A stretch of DNA of 64,000 nucleotides from Bacteroides fragilis. Lineage in GTDB: Bacteria > Bacteroidota > Bacteroidia > Bacteroidales > Bacteroidaceae. Positions within the stretch are counted from its first letter, which is position 1. Each line of letters opens with the position of its first letter. Where the stretch lies: assembly GCF_019583405.1 (NCBI RefSeq), contig NZ_SZUU01000004.1, positions 124,001-188,000 of the forward strand. The letters run 5' to 3'. Of the stretch, positions 18,079-27,726 are shown piece by piece. The position numbers and the translations under genes were made by a program. The notes under the pieces were generated by a model, which saw only the letters and a list, made by a program, of their open reading frames with translations, ran no database searches and had not been told where the DNA came from.

Positions 18079-19332
18079 TTATTTATTTCTTCTTTTCTTA
18101 AATTCGGCTATAGCCTCATTGATATTCATTTTCTCTCCGTTGCGGAATGCAATGATGAAAGCATCCTTAAATAATGGAGTCACCGTATTACGGCGCGTCC
18201 GCAGCACTTTGTTGTAATCAGGAGATGCCCCGTAAGTGTATTTGTATATTCCTCCTTCTTTATAGTAATCTACGTCTTTCAATCCCTTCAGTCGTTTGTC
18301 ATTTTTGGCCAATGGACGTGAGGAAGTAAGTATTTGTATCTTAAACGTAATTTCGGAGTCGTTTGTTGTGCTTTCTGCAATAATTGGACGTTGAGTTTTC
18401 GCTTCTGCGATTAACTCTTTGGGGCGTGAAGAGTTTTTAGGTCTTTCTGCTGCTTTTTCTTGTGTACTCTCTGTCTGTGCAATTACAGGTGCTTCTGTAG
18501 TTTCTTCGTCATCATTTGGCAAAATGGTACGACTGGCACCGGTCAAACGGATTTCGTGTTCTCTTTTATAGGCCAGAAATGCCCGATAGATTCCTTTTGC
18601 TAAAGTAGTGGTTCCTTCGTCCGTATTCAGATAGCGTTCCTCTTCAGGAGTGGAAATGAAACCAAGTTCAACGAGAATACTCGGCATGGCACTGGCCTTT
18701 AATACCAGAAACCCGGCTTGATGTACACCACGGTCTATCCGTTTGCAATGATGACGAAACTGTTTTTGTACCAGAGATGCCAGATGTACACTCTGCTCCA
18801 TGTACTTATCTTGCATGAATTCGAAAATGATATATGATTCTGCCGAATTTGGGTTGAACCCTGCGTAGCGGGTTTTATAATCATCCTCATATAGGATTAC
18901 AGAGTTTTCCCGTTTGGCAACTTCCAGGTTGGCATCCGATTTGGCCAGACCTAATGTCCAGGTAGAAGCACCTTTGGCTGTCCGGTTATTGGCTAAAGCA
19001 TTGGTGTGGATTGAAATAAATAGATCGGCTTTGGCATTATTGGCAATTTCGGCACGGCGATCCAGTGGTATAAAAACATCTTTGCTGCGGGTATATACTA
19101 CTTTTACGTCGTTACAGTTTTGCTTAATCTGATTGCCCAATTTTAATGCTACCTTCAGATTGATATTTTTTTCTTTAGATATCTTTCCGATGGCTCCGGG
19201 ATCATGACCGCCATGTCCGGCGTCAATAACGACAACAAAATCTTTTGCCCAGGCACTACCGACGTTTAGTGGAGAAACGAGTAGCCAAAGGCAAATCAGT
19301 ATATATAATATGTGTGGTCTACGTAGTTCCAT
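18079..19332 (-). CDS. N-acetylmuramoyl-L-alanine amidase (Amidase_3)
   Basis: Zinc-dependent periplasmic amidase that cleaves the bond between MurNAc and L-Ala in peptidoglycan; about 417 aa from ATG 19332. A signal peptide (MELRRPHILYILICLWLLV) is followed by the Amidase_3 domain: VIDAGHGGHDPGA (zinc His), LFISIHTNA (second His) and ILVELGFIST (catalytic Glu) at roughly 215-225. The C-terminal part (about 330-415) resembles an SPOR-like tail with ITFKIQILTSS. The frame extends to 19377, but the promoter box at 19347-19354 excludes that start. It forms an operon with the MCE gene. Confidence 0.93.
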   Translation of the reverse strand: MELRRPHILYILICLWLLVSPLNVGSAWAKDFVVVIDAGHGGHDPGAIGKISKEKNINLKVALKLGNQIKQNCNDVKVVYTRSKDVFIPLDRRAEIANNAKADLFISIHTNALANNRTAKGASTWTLGLAKSDANLEVAKRENSVILYEDDYKTRYAGFNPNSAESYIIFEFMQDKYMEQSVHLASLVQKQFRHHCKRIDRGVHQAGFLVLKASAMPSILVELGFISTPEEERYLNTDEGTTTLAKGIYRAFLAYKREHEIRLTGASRTILPNDDEETTEAPVIAQTESTQEKAAERPKNSSRPKELIAEAKTQRPIIAESTTNDSEITFKIQILTSSRPLAKNDKRLKGLKDVDYYKEGGIYKYTYGASPDYNKVLRTRRNTVTPLFKDAFIIAFRNGEKMNINEAIAEFKKRRNK

Positions 19333-19346
19333 ATAAAAATAATGTG

Positions 19347-19354
19347 CAAATGTA
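19347..19354 (-). promoter_or_regulatory. -7 box of amidase promoter
   Basis: TACATTTG on the minus strand. It sits about 15 bp before ATG 19332, implying a leader of only about 8 nt. No matching -33 element is seen. Confidence 0.5.
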
Positions 19355-19440
19355 GCAGAATTTTGTTGAAAACTCACTATTTAGTGTTAAGTTTTGAGTT
19401 TTTTACCTTACTTTGCACTCTAAATTTAAATGATATAACG

Positions 19441-20343
19441 ATGCTGAAGTTCTTGAAAAATTGGACGCTTCCGGTAGCGATGTTGTTAGGTGCCATTGGT
19501 TATCCTGTATTTATCAGCCTTTCTTTTTTGACTCCGATACTGATTTTCACTATGTTACTGCTTACTTTTTGTAAAGTATCTCCTTGTGACCTGAAGCCTA
19601 AGCCCTTACATTTGTGGCTTTTGTTGATCCAGATATTCGGTTCATTGGCAGTTTATCTTCTTCTTTATCGTTTTAATAAAATTGTAGCGGAGGGAGCAAT
19701 GGTTTGTGTTATTTGTCCTACAGCTACGGCAGCGGCGGTCATTACTTCTAAATTGGGTGGAAGTGCCGCCAGCCTGACTACTTATACATTGATTGCAAAT
19801 ATTGGGGCGGCTGTTGCAGTTCCTATTTTCTTTCCGTTGATAGAGGCAAATCCGGATATTAGTTTTATAGGTGCGTTTCTGGTTATTTTGAGTAAAGTTT
19901 TTCCATTGTTGATTTGTCCTTTTCTGGTGGCCTGGTTTTTGCAGAGGTTCATTCCGAAGGTTCATCGGGTATTGTTAAGTTATCACGAATTAGCATTTTA
20001 TTTATGGGGTATTTCTCTTGCCATCGTAACGGCGCAAACTCTCTATTCGCTAATTAATGATCCGGCGGACGGACTGACAGAAATCACGATTGCAGTAGTC
20101 GCTTTGATAACTTGTTGTTTGCAATTCTTTTTAGGGAAAACCTTGGGTAGTGTCTACAATGACCGAATAAGTGGAGGACAAGCTTTGGGACAGAAGAATA
20201 CGATTCTTGCCATTTGGATGGCTCATACTTATCTGAATCCACTTTCGGCTGTGGGGCCGGGGAGTTATGTTTTGTGGCAAAACATTATTAATAGCTGGCA
20301 GTTGTGGAAAAAGAGAAAGAGTGAGATAAAATATAGGATGTAA
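19441..20343 (+). CDS. BASS-family (bile acid:sodium symporter-like) transporter
   Basis: Polytopic inner-membrane protein, about 300 aa, with nine or ten hydrophobic segments. The AMVCVICPTATAAAVITSKLGG segment (about residues 81-102) and GQALGQKNTILAIWMAHTYLNP (about 243-264) match the crossover motifs of the BASS/SBF superfamily. ATG 19441 gives MLKFLKNWTLPVAMLLG, a normal family start; the extended frame to 19342 would begin inside the divergent amidase promoter. Substrate unknown: bile acids, pantoate and other organic anions are all carried by this family. Confidence 0.82.
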   Translation: MLKFLKNWTLPVAMLLGAIGYPVFISLSFLTPILIFTMLLLTFCKVSPCDLKPKPLHLWLLLIQIFGSLAVYLLLYRFNKIVAEGAMVCVICPTATAAAVITSKLGGSAASLTTYTLIANIGAAVAVPIFFPLIEANPDISFIGAFLVILSKVFPLLICPFLVAWFLQRFIPKVHRVLLSYHELAFYLWGISLAIVTAQTLYSLINDPADGLTEITIAVVALITCCLQFFLGKTLGSVYNDRISGGQALGQKNTILAIWMAHTYLNPLSAVGPGSYVLWQNIINSWQLWKKRKSEIKYRM

Positions 20344-20457
20344 GATGCCGATTTGAAGTTGTTGGAGCTTGTTTGTCCCTTTGGTTTTTCCTTTTTCCTA
20401 CTTATTACTGGGTTACTATACTGGCGATGTTGCCAGAAAATAAATAAGGATGTAATT

Positions 20458-20928
20458 ATGAATATTGTTTCATTGCGAAAAAATCCTCAATATTTAGAGG
20501 AAGCGATTGCTTATTTTCAAAGTAAATGGGCTGACGAAGACAGTAAAATGGTCTATGACAACTGTTTTAGGACCTGTGTGGTGTCAGAATCTCCCTTACC
20601 ACAGTTCTATCTTCTGATGGATAACGAAGAAATAATAGGTTGTGCCGGACTTGCAACAAATGATTTTAATTCACGAATGGATTTGTATCCGTGGCTGGTT
20701 GCCTTATTCATAGAGGAACGATATAGAGGACATAATTATGGAAGATTATTAATCGAAACCGTAGAAAAAGATACCCGACAATTGGGGTTTGGGAATTTAT
20801 ATTTGTGTACAAAGCATATAGGCTATTACGAACATTTCTGTTTTAATTATATAGGAGATTGCTATCATCCGTGGGGGGAGCATACACGAGTTTACCAAAA
20901 ACATATCACTTTCTCAGCTGATCTTTAG
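20458..20928 (+). CDS. GNAT-family N-acetyltransferase
   Basis: Acetyl-CoA-dependent N-acetyltransferase, 156 aa from ATG 20458 ([17 protein letters not shown]). The acetyl-CoA-binding signature is [12 protein letters not shown] (about residues 88-99), preceded by the strand LVALFIEE. The C-terminal [11 protein letters not shown] is the usual last GNAT motif. The upstream in-frame ATG at 20353 would add 35 hydrophobic residues unlike a GNAT start. It follows the BASS transporter by 114 bp. Substrate unknown. Confidence 0.88.
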   Translation: MNIVSLRKNPQYLEEAIAYFQSKWADEDSKMVYDNCFRTCVVSESPLPQFYLLMDNEEIIGCAGLATNDFNSRMDLYPWLVALFIEERYRGHNYGRLLIETVEKDTRQLGFGNLYLCTKHIGYYEHFCFNYIGDCYHPWGEHTRVYQKHITFSADL

Positions 20929-21030
20929 AGATACTTCTGGCATTTACACGTTTGCCACAAGTTTAGTATATTCCTTTGTTTATATAGCAAACTAAACCTT
21001 ACTTCTATTGGAGCCAAAATATCTGTGGTA

Positions 21031-21061
21031 GTAAAAAGAAAAACAATCTTTTTCTTTTTAC
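21031..21061 (+). terminator. Hairpin after the GNAT gene
   Basis: Perfect 13-bp inverted repeat GTAAAAAGAAAAA / TTTTTCTTTTTAC with loop CAATC, followed by a T-rich stretch. Confidence 0.55.
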
Positions 21062-21093
21062 CAGCTTTATTTTTATAGTTGGCTACCTTTTGT

Positions 21094-21101
21094 TACCTTT
21101 G
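21094..21101 (+). promoter_or_regulatory. -7 box upstream of CPBP protease gene
   Basis: TACCTTTG fits TAnnTTTG. The leader would be about 100 nt; no clear -33 element is present. Confidence 0.4.
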
Positions 21102-21207
21102 TGTATCAGGCTCATTATTCGGTGAATATTTTTGTTTTCTTACTATCTTATTACCCCGTTATTAATTATAAGAGTATATTTAGTTTGGTATATCTATAGC
21201 CGGTATA

Positions 21208-22017
21208 ATGTACAGTGGAGATAAAGAATTTAAAGTGCCCTCTATCCGGTGGGACGGAACTATAAAATATTGGATTATGGATAAAATATTGCGAGCTTTC
21301 TGGAATCGTTATTTTCATTATGATTGGGCTTTTGGTCTGTTCCTGATTTTATTATTCGGTGTTCCCCGGTTTGTTATTGTCCTGCAATCTTACGTGACAA
21401 GAAGTTATGGTATAGTGATGTTTGTTTTTTTAGCCATGTGGTTTGTACCCTTTATTTTCTTTACCCGATACGGACGGAAATGTATTGGCATAAGGAGGCC
21501 TGATCACTGTGGACGTTTGTTTTTGTCTTTTATTGCGGGAGGGATATCTTGTGCTGTTATATTTGCCCTTTTCTTTTTATTATATGATAAAACAATAGAT
21601 AACGCGTTTGTATATATAGGAGGGAATAATCCCGGGGCATCCATTTCAGGACCTGATAAGCAGCTTTATTTTTGGATAGCTGTTATTCCAAGTATGATAT
21701 TTAGCCCGATAGGGGAAGAGTTTTTATACCGTGGGGTGATACATGGCAGTTTTGTTCAAAGGTTTGGTGAGTCGAAGGCCTCTGTTTTAGATTCATTGGC
21801 CTTCGCTGTTACCCATGTTGCCCATTTTGGTATTGTTTATGTTTCTGGTATTTGGCAATTTCTTCCTTTCCCCGCTGTTCTTTGGGTTTTATCCATGTTT
21901 GTAGTCAGCCAGATTTTTTTCAGATGTAAGCAGTTTTGTAATTCCATTTGGGGAGCCGTGTTTGCACATGCGGGTTTCAATTGCTTCATGATGTATTTTA
22001 TTTTTTATCAGTTATAG
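21208..22017 (+). CDS. CPBP-family intramembrane metalloprotease
   Basis: Rce1/CAAX-like membrane protease family (ABI domain), 269 aa with about seven hydrophobic segments. Catalytic motifs are intact: GEEFLYRG (EExxxR, near residues 170-176), FAVTHVAHF (His of motif 2) and VFAHAGFN near the C-terminus (HxxxN). The start is uncertain; ATG 21278 (MDKILRAFW) is also possible. Bacterial members act in bacteriocin immunity or membrane protein maturation, but nothing nearby indicates a target. Confidence 0.85.
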   Translation: MYSGDKEFKVPSIRWDGTIKYWIMDKILRAFWNRYFHYDWAFGLFLILLFGVPRFVIVLQSYVTRSYGIVMFVFLAMWFVPFIFFTRYGRKCIGIRRPDHCGRLFLSFIAGGISCAVIFALFFLLYDKTIDNAFVYIGGNNPGASISGPDKQLYFWIAVIPSMIFSPIGEEFLYRGVIHGSFVQRFGESKASVLDSLAFAVTHVAHFGIVYVSGIWQFLPFPAVLWVLSMFVVSQIFFRCKQFCNSIWGAVFAHAGFNCFMMYFIFYQL

Positions 22018-22039
22018 AAGACACTCTCACTTTCTGAAT

Positions 22040-24136
22040 TTAGTTAAGAAGTTCTGATAGTTTCATGTGCTCTACATCGAATACTACTTTTTTGTTTGCT
22101 CTGCTTAATTCCTGCAAAGAAATCTGTTGGGCATTGGGAGTGGGATTACCTATCGAATACCGTTTTGTATTGTCGTCCGGATCACGGAAACAGAACGTAT
22201 AGTTTATCAACAGTAGCGGATATTGTTTGGCATTAGGATAGGTCTGAGGGTGCTGTACCAATACGATCTTTTGATTCTCAATAGAAAACTGAGGAAGCAG
22301 GCGTATGAAAGTGTTCCCTAATACAATTTCTGTTTCCTCTGCGATGTCGAACTGTACATTGTTTATCGATAGGTCACCTAACCTCAATTCATCGGCTATT
22401 GCCATGCGCTTTTTGCCACCTTTACCAGTACTGTCTTCAAATTCAATGATTTTCATTTTAAGTTTCTGGGCATCGGCTTCCGATATACTTGAAAAACTGT
22501 GGTCTGGAGCAAAGTAGAGCTTACTTTTTATTTCATTTATCTTTCCCCTTACTAAAAGTCCTTTTTCATCAAGAGTAGTACTGATAGATACTTCCGGTTT
22601 TGTCCAAATGAGCCGCTGTGCACCGAAAGGCTCTAAAGCTACGCATTTATTGTATCCGTTTATTATGTCAGGGACAGCTTGTGCACAGATTTTCATTAAT
22701 TCGCTTGCCTCTTTATACATTCCCAGATAGGCTAATGAAGCGGCACGCAGGTTGAGTATAGAAAGTATACTTCCCCCAAGCTCCTGTTGGTATTTGCCTA
22801 ACAAACTGTCTGTGTAGTGGATACAGCTTTCCGGATTATTTTTCATAAACCCGATAAATGCATTGGTGAGCCATCTGCCTATTTCGTCGGTAGTTTTCTC
22901 TATCCGTTCATATTGAGCATCCAAGCCCATAATGTCTCCGCTATTGATATATTCCGAATAACTTTTACGTAACTGATAATCTTTGCCGGAGAAGTTCATA
23001 CGGTCGAAGTTGAGTGTACAGGTTTCGAATCCGTAGAAGAATGGAAACCCTAATAATCCGGATTGTCTGGTTATGGAATCCGCTGTATATGTATTGAAGA
23101 ATTGTACCGGATAATCATTCACGTCCATCACTTTGACGGAAGCCGTGTCCGGTGTGTGTATGAAACTTCCCTCTCCGCCTGTGTCTAATAGATAACTCCG
23201 GTTGTTTGCGAATAGAAAAACACAACCGGTTTCTGCGAAACATATATTGGGATCGATGGGCTGCCTTTGCTCCTCTTTTTTGAAAGTTAATTTGCCAAAT
23301 TCGAATTCTATTTTAGAGATTCTCCGGAGTTCTTTTATTCCTAAGATGGCGTCGTGACCGGAAAAGATAGGATCCTTTTCAACAAGAGAAACATGGACTA
23401 CCGTGTTGTGGAAAGTGATATTACCCAATTGTAAAGTCTCTACGAAACCGGTGGTAGCTTGTGAAGTACCAAACATGCTGTTTACGGATATGGTATCTCC
23501 CATACATGTCACGTTACATTTGCGTGCCATCTCCTGAGTGAGAAAAGTATAGGGTGCTCCTGTATCGAAGATGGTGTTAGGCAATTCGGTTTCATTTATT
23601 TTCATTGAGAGTATTAACGGATATGTATAACTTGTAGGAAGTGTACAGGATGTTCCTGGAAAATCTATCCGGAAATTATTTTTTTCCGATAAACCTTGGA
23701 TTGTTTTTTCTGAACAAAGGAAGTTTCCTTTTCTTTCTATCGCCTGGTAGAACTTTTTATCTTTGCGCAAGGTCTGCCACCAGGCATTGAGTTGTCTGTA
23801 GTTCCCTTTTTCCAGAAGTTTCTCTGTTTTGGCATAACAATAGGCCAACTTTTGTTCCGGAGTACATTCTTCCGGATATAGAGTGAGGAGAGAGTCTACG
23901 CATTGAAGCATTTCGTCGGGGCGATTAAAATAATAATTCAATGATACTTTTGCATGTAACCGGGTTGCTTCATCCATCACAGAAGAAGAATCGTTATACA
24001 GTTTCCACAGTTGTGGAGCATCCTGATAATCGTCTAATGCTAATATTTTCGACCTTAAAGAAGTGGTTGTTTGTGAAAAGGCAGTCATTGAAAAACAAAT
24101 TGTCCAAGTAAGAATGCCGAGCTTTAGTCTTGCCAT
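22040..24136 (-). CDS. Secreted retropepsin-like aspartyl protease, multi-domain
   Basis: Exported clan AA aspartic-protease-like protein, 698 aa. Signal peptide MARLKLGILTWTICFSMTAF. A helical region (about 25-165) precedes three retropepsin-like segments: the first has IFDTGAPYTFL near residue 190 and HDAILGIKEL; the second has LLDTGGEGSF near residue 317 with a shortened fold; the third keeps the layout (VRGKINEIKSKLYF...VLGNTFIRLLPQF) but has FAPDHS near 542 in place of DTG. Two intact motifs could pair like a pepsin dimer. Substrate unknown. It is transcribed alone, convergent with the CPBP gene. Confidence 0.8.
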   Translation of the reverse strand: MARLKLGILTWTICFSMTAFSQTTTSLRSKILALDDYQDAPQLWKLYNDSSSVMDEATRLHAKVSLNYYFNRPDEMLQCVDSLLTLYPEECTPEQKLAYCYAKTEKLLEKGNYRQLNAWWQTLRKDKKFYQAIERKGNFLCSEKTIQGLSEKNNFRIDFPGTSCTLPTSYTYPLILSMKINETELPNTIFDTGAPYTFLTQEMARKCNVTCMGDTISVNSMFGTSQATTGFVETLQLGNITFHNTVVHVSLVEKDPIFSGHDAILGIKELRRISKIEFEFGKLTFKKEEQRQPIDPNICFAETGCVFLFANNRSYLLDTGGEGSFIHTPDTASVKVMDVNDYPVQFFNTYTADSITRQSGLLGFPFFYGFETCTLNFDRMNFSGKDYQLRKSYSEYINSGDIMGLDAQYERIEKTTDEIGRWLTNAFIGFMKNNPESCIHYTDSLLGKYQQELGGSILSILNLRAASLAYLGMYKEASELMKICAQAVPDIINGYNKCVALEPFGAQRLIWTKPEVSISTTLDEKGLLVRGKINEIKSKLYFAPDHSFSSISEADAQKLKMKIIEFEDSTGKGGKKRMAIADELRLGDLSINNVQFDIAEETEIVLGNTFIRLLPQFSIENQKIVLVQHPQTYPNAKQYPLLLINYTFCFRDPDDNTKRYSIGNPTPNAQQISLQELSRANKKVVFDVEHMKLSELLN

Positions 24137-24236
24137 AGTAGTATATGTTATAATTCAATTAGTTCTTGTGAGTTTATGTGTTTTTTATGCAAAGTCATCA
24201 GTGTCGGCATCAGAATCCGGCATCCTTTTTATATAA

Positions 24237-24296
24237 GCCATAGATTACACTAAATGTAGATAATCTGTCCGTCCTACCTTCAATGTAGTCTATGGC
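24237..24296. terminator. Inverted repeat downstream of GH20 gene
   Basis: GCCATAGATTACA (24237-24249) pairs with TGTAGTCTATGGC (24284-24296) at 12 of 13 positions, with a 34-nt loop. No clear T tract, so a terminator role is only suggested. Confidence 0.3.
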
Positions 24297-24330
24297 ATAT
24301 TAATGAAGTTTTGTTCGTTGACCCGAATCT

Positions 24331-26637
24331 TTAGTGTGCGAACAAGTCGTTTGTCGGAATTTCATTTCCTTCGCTACCTGTTACAGTCATTTTCAGTTGT
24401 CCACCGTTTTGGTCAAAGTATCGTACTTCTATCGGGTGGTATCCTTTGCCCAATGCTTTCTGTCCAATCACTTCGCGCGGTCCGTGCGGTCCGTCGTTGT
24501 TGATAACTTCTTCACCGTCTATCAGTAAGGTACTGCCGTCATCAGACAGCAGGGCAAAAGTGTATATGCCATCTTTCGGAGCATTGATAAATCCTTTGAT
24601 TACCAAACCGATGTTTCCCTTTGCTTTTTCCGGGATCATTATTTTCTCGATGGCATAAGTTCCGTTCAGTGGAGCTTTGGGGATGTCAGCGCATTTGCTG
24701 CCTTTAAATTCATACCATTTAGCTTCCAGACCTTTGCTGGAAGGAGTGGTAGTTGTGGCTGGAGCATATTCGCTCTTAATGAAACGCGTACGTGCGATAT
24801 CACCGGCTTTCCCGTTAGGACGGAACGTACGGAAGGTAAAATCGGTTGTTTCTTTCACTGGGATAGGACCTTCGTATTTGGATGATTGCAGCGTCGGAAT
24901 GCTTCCGTCGGTAGTATAACGAATATCTGCACTCGGATCCAGGCAAGTCACACTAACACTTCCCTCACCAATGAAAGCGTTGTTGCGGTGGAAACCTTCC
25001 AGATCGGGGATACGATAATTGATACCCATGATGTTGAGGCGTTCGAACTGATTGGCCAACCGTTGCGCGAAGGCATTCCATTCTTTTTGCGAAGCCTGGC
25101 TCCATCCCAATTCGGCAATAGCCAACAGACGTGGAATTGCCATGTATTGCATCCGTTCACGTGAGGGAATCCATTCGCACCAAATGTTTCCCTGTACGCC
25201 TTTGAGAAGTCTTTGTTGTTCAGGAGTCGCTCCTTCGATCGTCAGGTCGAGATCATAAATATTGCGTACAGAATTCTTGTCTTGCTGGTAATCCAGGTAG
25301 AATTGGCTGTTGGGGGAGAAGATGATTGAGTTACCCTGTTGGGTAGTCTTTTTCGGAGCATCCTTGACCCAGCTTCTCCACCACATGACAGTAGCAGTCG
25401 GGCTTAATCCTCCTTCGATGATTTCGTCCCAGCCGATCATCTCTTTGCCTTTTGAGTTGAAAAATTTCTCCATGTCATGGATAAACCAGGCTTGCAGTTC
25501 TTCTTCTGTCTTCAATTGGTTGTCTCGCATACGTTTCTGGCAGTCGGGACATTTTTTCCAGTTTGTCTTTTCCACTTCATCGCCGCCGATGTGCACATAC
25601 TTATAAGGGAACAGGTCAATCAGTTCGCTATATACGTTTTTACAAAACTCTATTGCCGATTCTTTTCCGGGGCAAACAGGAGAGGAGAACGTGCTTCCCC
25701 AACCTACTTTGTCTGTACAGGCTACTCCGGAATAATTGCTGACGGCTGCCAGCATGTGACCCGGCATATCAATTTCGGGAACAATATCGATACCGCGTAC
25801 TTTGGCATATTCTATCACCTCTTTTATATCCTCTTGTGTATAATAACCGCCATACAGCGTGTCACCTTCCACGATGCGAAGTTTGTTTTCCGGAATCCGG
25901 TAATCGGGGTTATCTTCCGATTTAGCCAGTTCCATGCATGACCGGTCGTGTGAATTGAACGTACGCCAAGCTCCTTTTTCGGTGAGTAACGGATATTTTT
26001 TGATTTCAATGCGCCATCCCTGGTCATCTGTCAGGTGCCAGTGGAACTTATTCATTTTATAAAGTGCCATTACGTCAAGCAGTTCTTTTACTTCTTCTTT
26101 GGTATAGAAGTGGCGGGATACGTCGAGCATAATACCACGCCATTCGAAGCGCGGGGCATCTTCAATCTGTACGGCAGGTATGGCCCATGTCACGCTGTCC
26201 ACCACCTGTTTCGATTCAATCTGAGGTGGAAATAACTGGCGGAGTGATTCAATACCGGCTATCACACCGTTGTAAGAGTTACCCGTAATCTCTATTTGCC
26301 CGGGTTTTGCGATGAGCGTATATGCTCCCTCCTTGCCTTCTATGGCAGTGGTAGAAAGGGTGATGTCTCCTTTGCCTTCTTTTACTTGGATATCATATCC
26401 GGTGGCTATTGACAGAATGCCTTTCAGGTACTCTGCTGCGGGAAGCAGTTCCGGGTTGGTGGTACCGATGATGGTGTTTGGGGTTAATACAAACGCACCA
26501 TGGTTCTGTTGCATTTTGTTTGGCAACGGTACGATAGAAACCTCTCTGGTAGTGGGAGTGGGGCTACAGCCTGTCAGCAGTAATGTGCCGATGAAAGCAC
26601 AAGTCGCTAACCATTGTTTGTAAGACGGTTTTGTCAT
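24331..26637 (-). CDS. Beta-N-acetylhexosaminidase (GH20) lipoprotein with PA14 domain
   Basis: Surface or periplasmic exo-hexosaminidase that removes terminal beta-GlcNAc/GalNAc; about 768 aa. ATG 26637 gives MTKPSYKQW... with a lipobox LLLTGCS, so a lipoprotein. Order: GH20b N-terminal domain (about 35-150), GH20 barrel with HIGGDEVEKTNW near residue 351 (catalytic Asp-Glu pair) and GWDEIIEGGL, a chitobiase-type C-terminal segment, and a PA14-like domain (about 670-765, LLSDDGSTLLIDGEEVINNDG). Host mucin or N-glycan use is likely. The longer frame to 26718 is excluded by the promoter box. Confidence 0.94.
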   Translation of the reverse strand: MTKPSYKQWLATCAFIGTLLLTGCSPTPTTREVSIVPLPNKMQQNHGAFVLTPNTIIGTTNPELLPAAEYLKGILSIATGYDIQVKEGKGDITLSTTAIEGKEGAYTLIAKPGQIEITGNSYNGVIAGIESLRQLFPPQIESKQVVDSVTWAIPAVQIEDAPRFEWRGIMLDVSRHFYTKEEVKELLDVMALYKMNKFHWHLTDDQGWRIEIKKYPLLTEKGAWRTFNSHDRSCMELAKSEDNPDYRIPENKLRIVEGDTLYGGYYTQEDIKEVIEYAKVRGIDIVPEIDMPGHMLAAVSNYSGVACTDKVGWGSTFSSPVCPGKESAIEFCKNVYSELIDLFPYKYVHIGGDEVEKTNWKKCPDCQKRMRDNQLKTEEELQAWFIHDMEKFFNSKGKEMIGWDEIIEGGLSPTATVMWWRSWVKDAPKKTTQQGNSIIFSPNSQFYLDYQQDKNSVRNIYDLDLTIEGATPEQQRLLKGVQGNIWCEWIPSRERMQYMAIPRLLAIAELGWSQASQKEWNAFAQRLANQFERLNIMGINYRIPDLEGFHRNNAFIGEGSVSVTCLDPSADIRYTTDGSIPTLQSSKYEGPIPVKETTDFTFRTFRPNGKAGDIARTRFIKSEYAPATTTTPSSKGLEAKWYEFKGSKCADIPKAPLNGTYAIEKIMIPEKAKGNIGLVIKGFINAPKDGIYTFALLSDDGSTLLIDGEEVINNDGPHGPREVIGQKALGKGYHPIEVRYFDQNGGQLKMTVTGSEGNEIPTNDLFAH

Positions 26638-27100
26638 AAGGATAATTATTGGATTGTTTTTCAAATTAGTTTTAGTCTGCTTACTTTTACTGTATGGAAA
26701 GCACAAATATACAATCAATTCTTTTGATAATCTTCATTCCTGATTGAAAAACTGTTGCTATCTTTGCTTTTACGTAAACTTTCGCAGTCGGCTGTATGTT
26801 TCTTCTTCAGAAGAAATCGGTTTATTAAGTTGCTTTTTGCCTGTTTGTCAGTGTGTGTCATGGGGTGGCTAATGCTTTTGACGTATCGCTTCTTTCGATT
26901 TATGTACGTGCCTTCTTGAGACCACGGCTGTGATTCAAAGAGATCACAATTGTGAACAGATGGAACCACAGTTGCAGATTGAACCGAATAACAAACTAAA
27001 AACTGTTGATAAAGGCGTGAAATTGATAAGTTAAACAGTGTGAATTTGCTTACTGAATAAGGAATGAGCAAGCTGGAATGTATAAAAAGTGAATAGAATT
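26638..27100. other. 463-bp divergent intergenic region
   Basis: Separates the GH20 gene and the HD-domain gene. Besides the GH20 promoter box, it contains a 118-codon minus-strand frame (26715-27071) with no recognisable features, which I do not accept as a gene. Confidence 0.5.
26704..26711 (-). promoter_or_regulatory. -7 box of GH20 promoter
   Basis: TATATTTG on the minus strand. Start point near 26697, leader about 60 nt to ATG 26637. Confidence 0.5.
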
Positions 27101-27637
27101 ATGAAAGCGATTGATTTAATTGATAAATATTATCCTCAGGATAATGAGTTAAGAAATATATTGTTGGTTCACAGTCGTTCGGTTGCCGATAAGGCATTAT
27201 GGATAGCCGATAAGCACCCGGAGTTGAATCTTGACGCAACTTTTCTGAACGAAGCCGCCATGTTGCATGATATCGGAATTTTTCTGACTTATGCTCCGGG
27301 CATTCAGTGTTTGGGCAAGGAGCCTTATATTTGTCATGGATATCTGGGAGCCGAGCTGGTGCGCAAAGAGGGTTTTCCGCGGCATGCTTTGGTTTGTGAG
27401 CGTCACACCGGTGCGGGACTTTCACTGGAAGAGATTATCAAACAGCAGCTTCCTGTGCCGCATCGTGAAATGTTGCCGGTCAGTACGGAAGAACAAGTGA
27501 TCTGCTTTGCTGATAAATTCTTTTCGAAAACACATCTTGATCGTGAAAAATCGGTGCAAGATGCCCGTAAAAGTATTGCCCGGTACGGTGACGAAGGACT
27601 TCGACGCTTTAACAATTGGTGTGAGCTGTTTCTTTAG
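27101..27637 (+). CDS. HD-domain phosphohydrolase
   Basis: Metal-dependent phosphohydrolase of the HD superfamily, about 178 aa from ATG 27101 (MKAIDLIDKYYPQDN). The HD motif is AAMLHDIGIF, with His-Asp near residues 55-56. Upstream His in LLVHSRSVADKAL and the later CERHTGAG provide the other metal-site histidines. Small stand-alone HD proteins of this size act on nucleotides or tRNA ends, but the substrate cannot be told. LptD follows on the same strand after 89 bp with its own promoter. Confidence 0.88.
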   Translation: MKAIDLIDKYYPQDNELRNILLVHSRSVADKALWIADKHPELNLDATFLNEAAMLHDIGIFLTYAPGIQCLGKEPYICHGYLGAELVRKEGFPRHALVCERHTGAGLSLEEIIKQQLPVPHREMLPVSTEEQVICFADKFFSKTHLDREKSVQDARKSIARYGDEGLRRFNNWCELFL

Positions 27638-27692
27638 TGCCTAAAAAAGAATTAAAAATCAAGATTCTCAAGTATATTTGGTGAAGATTGTG

Positions 27693-27700
27693 TACTTTTG
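27693..27700 (+). promoter_or_regulatory. -7 box of lptD-like gene
   Basis: TACTTTTG, with start point near 27707 and about 20 nt to ATG 27727. A second match, TATATTTG, lies at 27673-27680. Confidence 0.5.
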
Positions 27701-27726
27701 CCCCTTCAAGCGTAAACTATTAGTTA

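Noticed and set aside
26715-27071. 118-codon minus-strand frame upstream of the GH20 gene
   Set aside because: No recognisable domain, and it covers the GH20 promoter box and leader. Composition looks non-coding.
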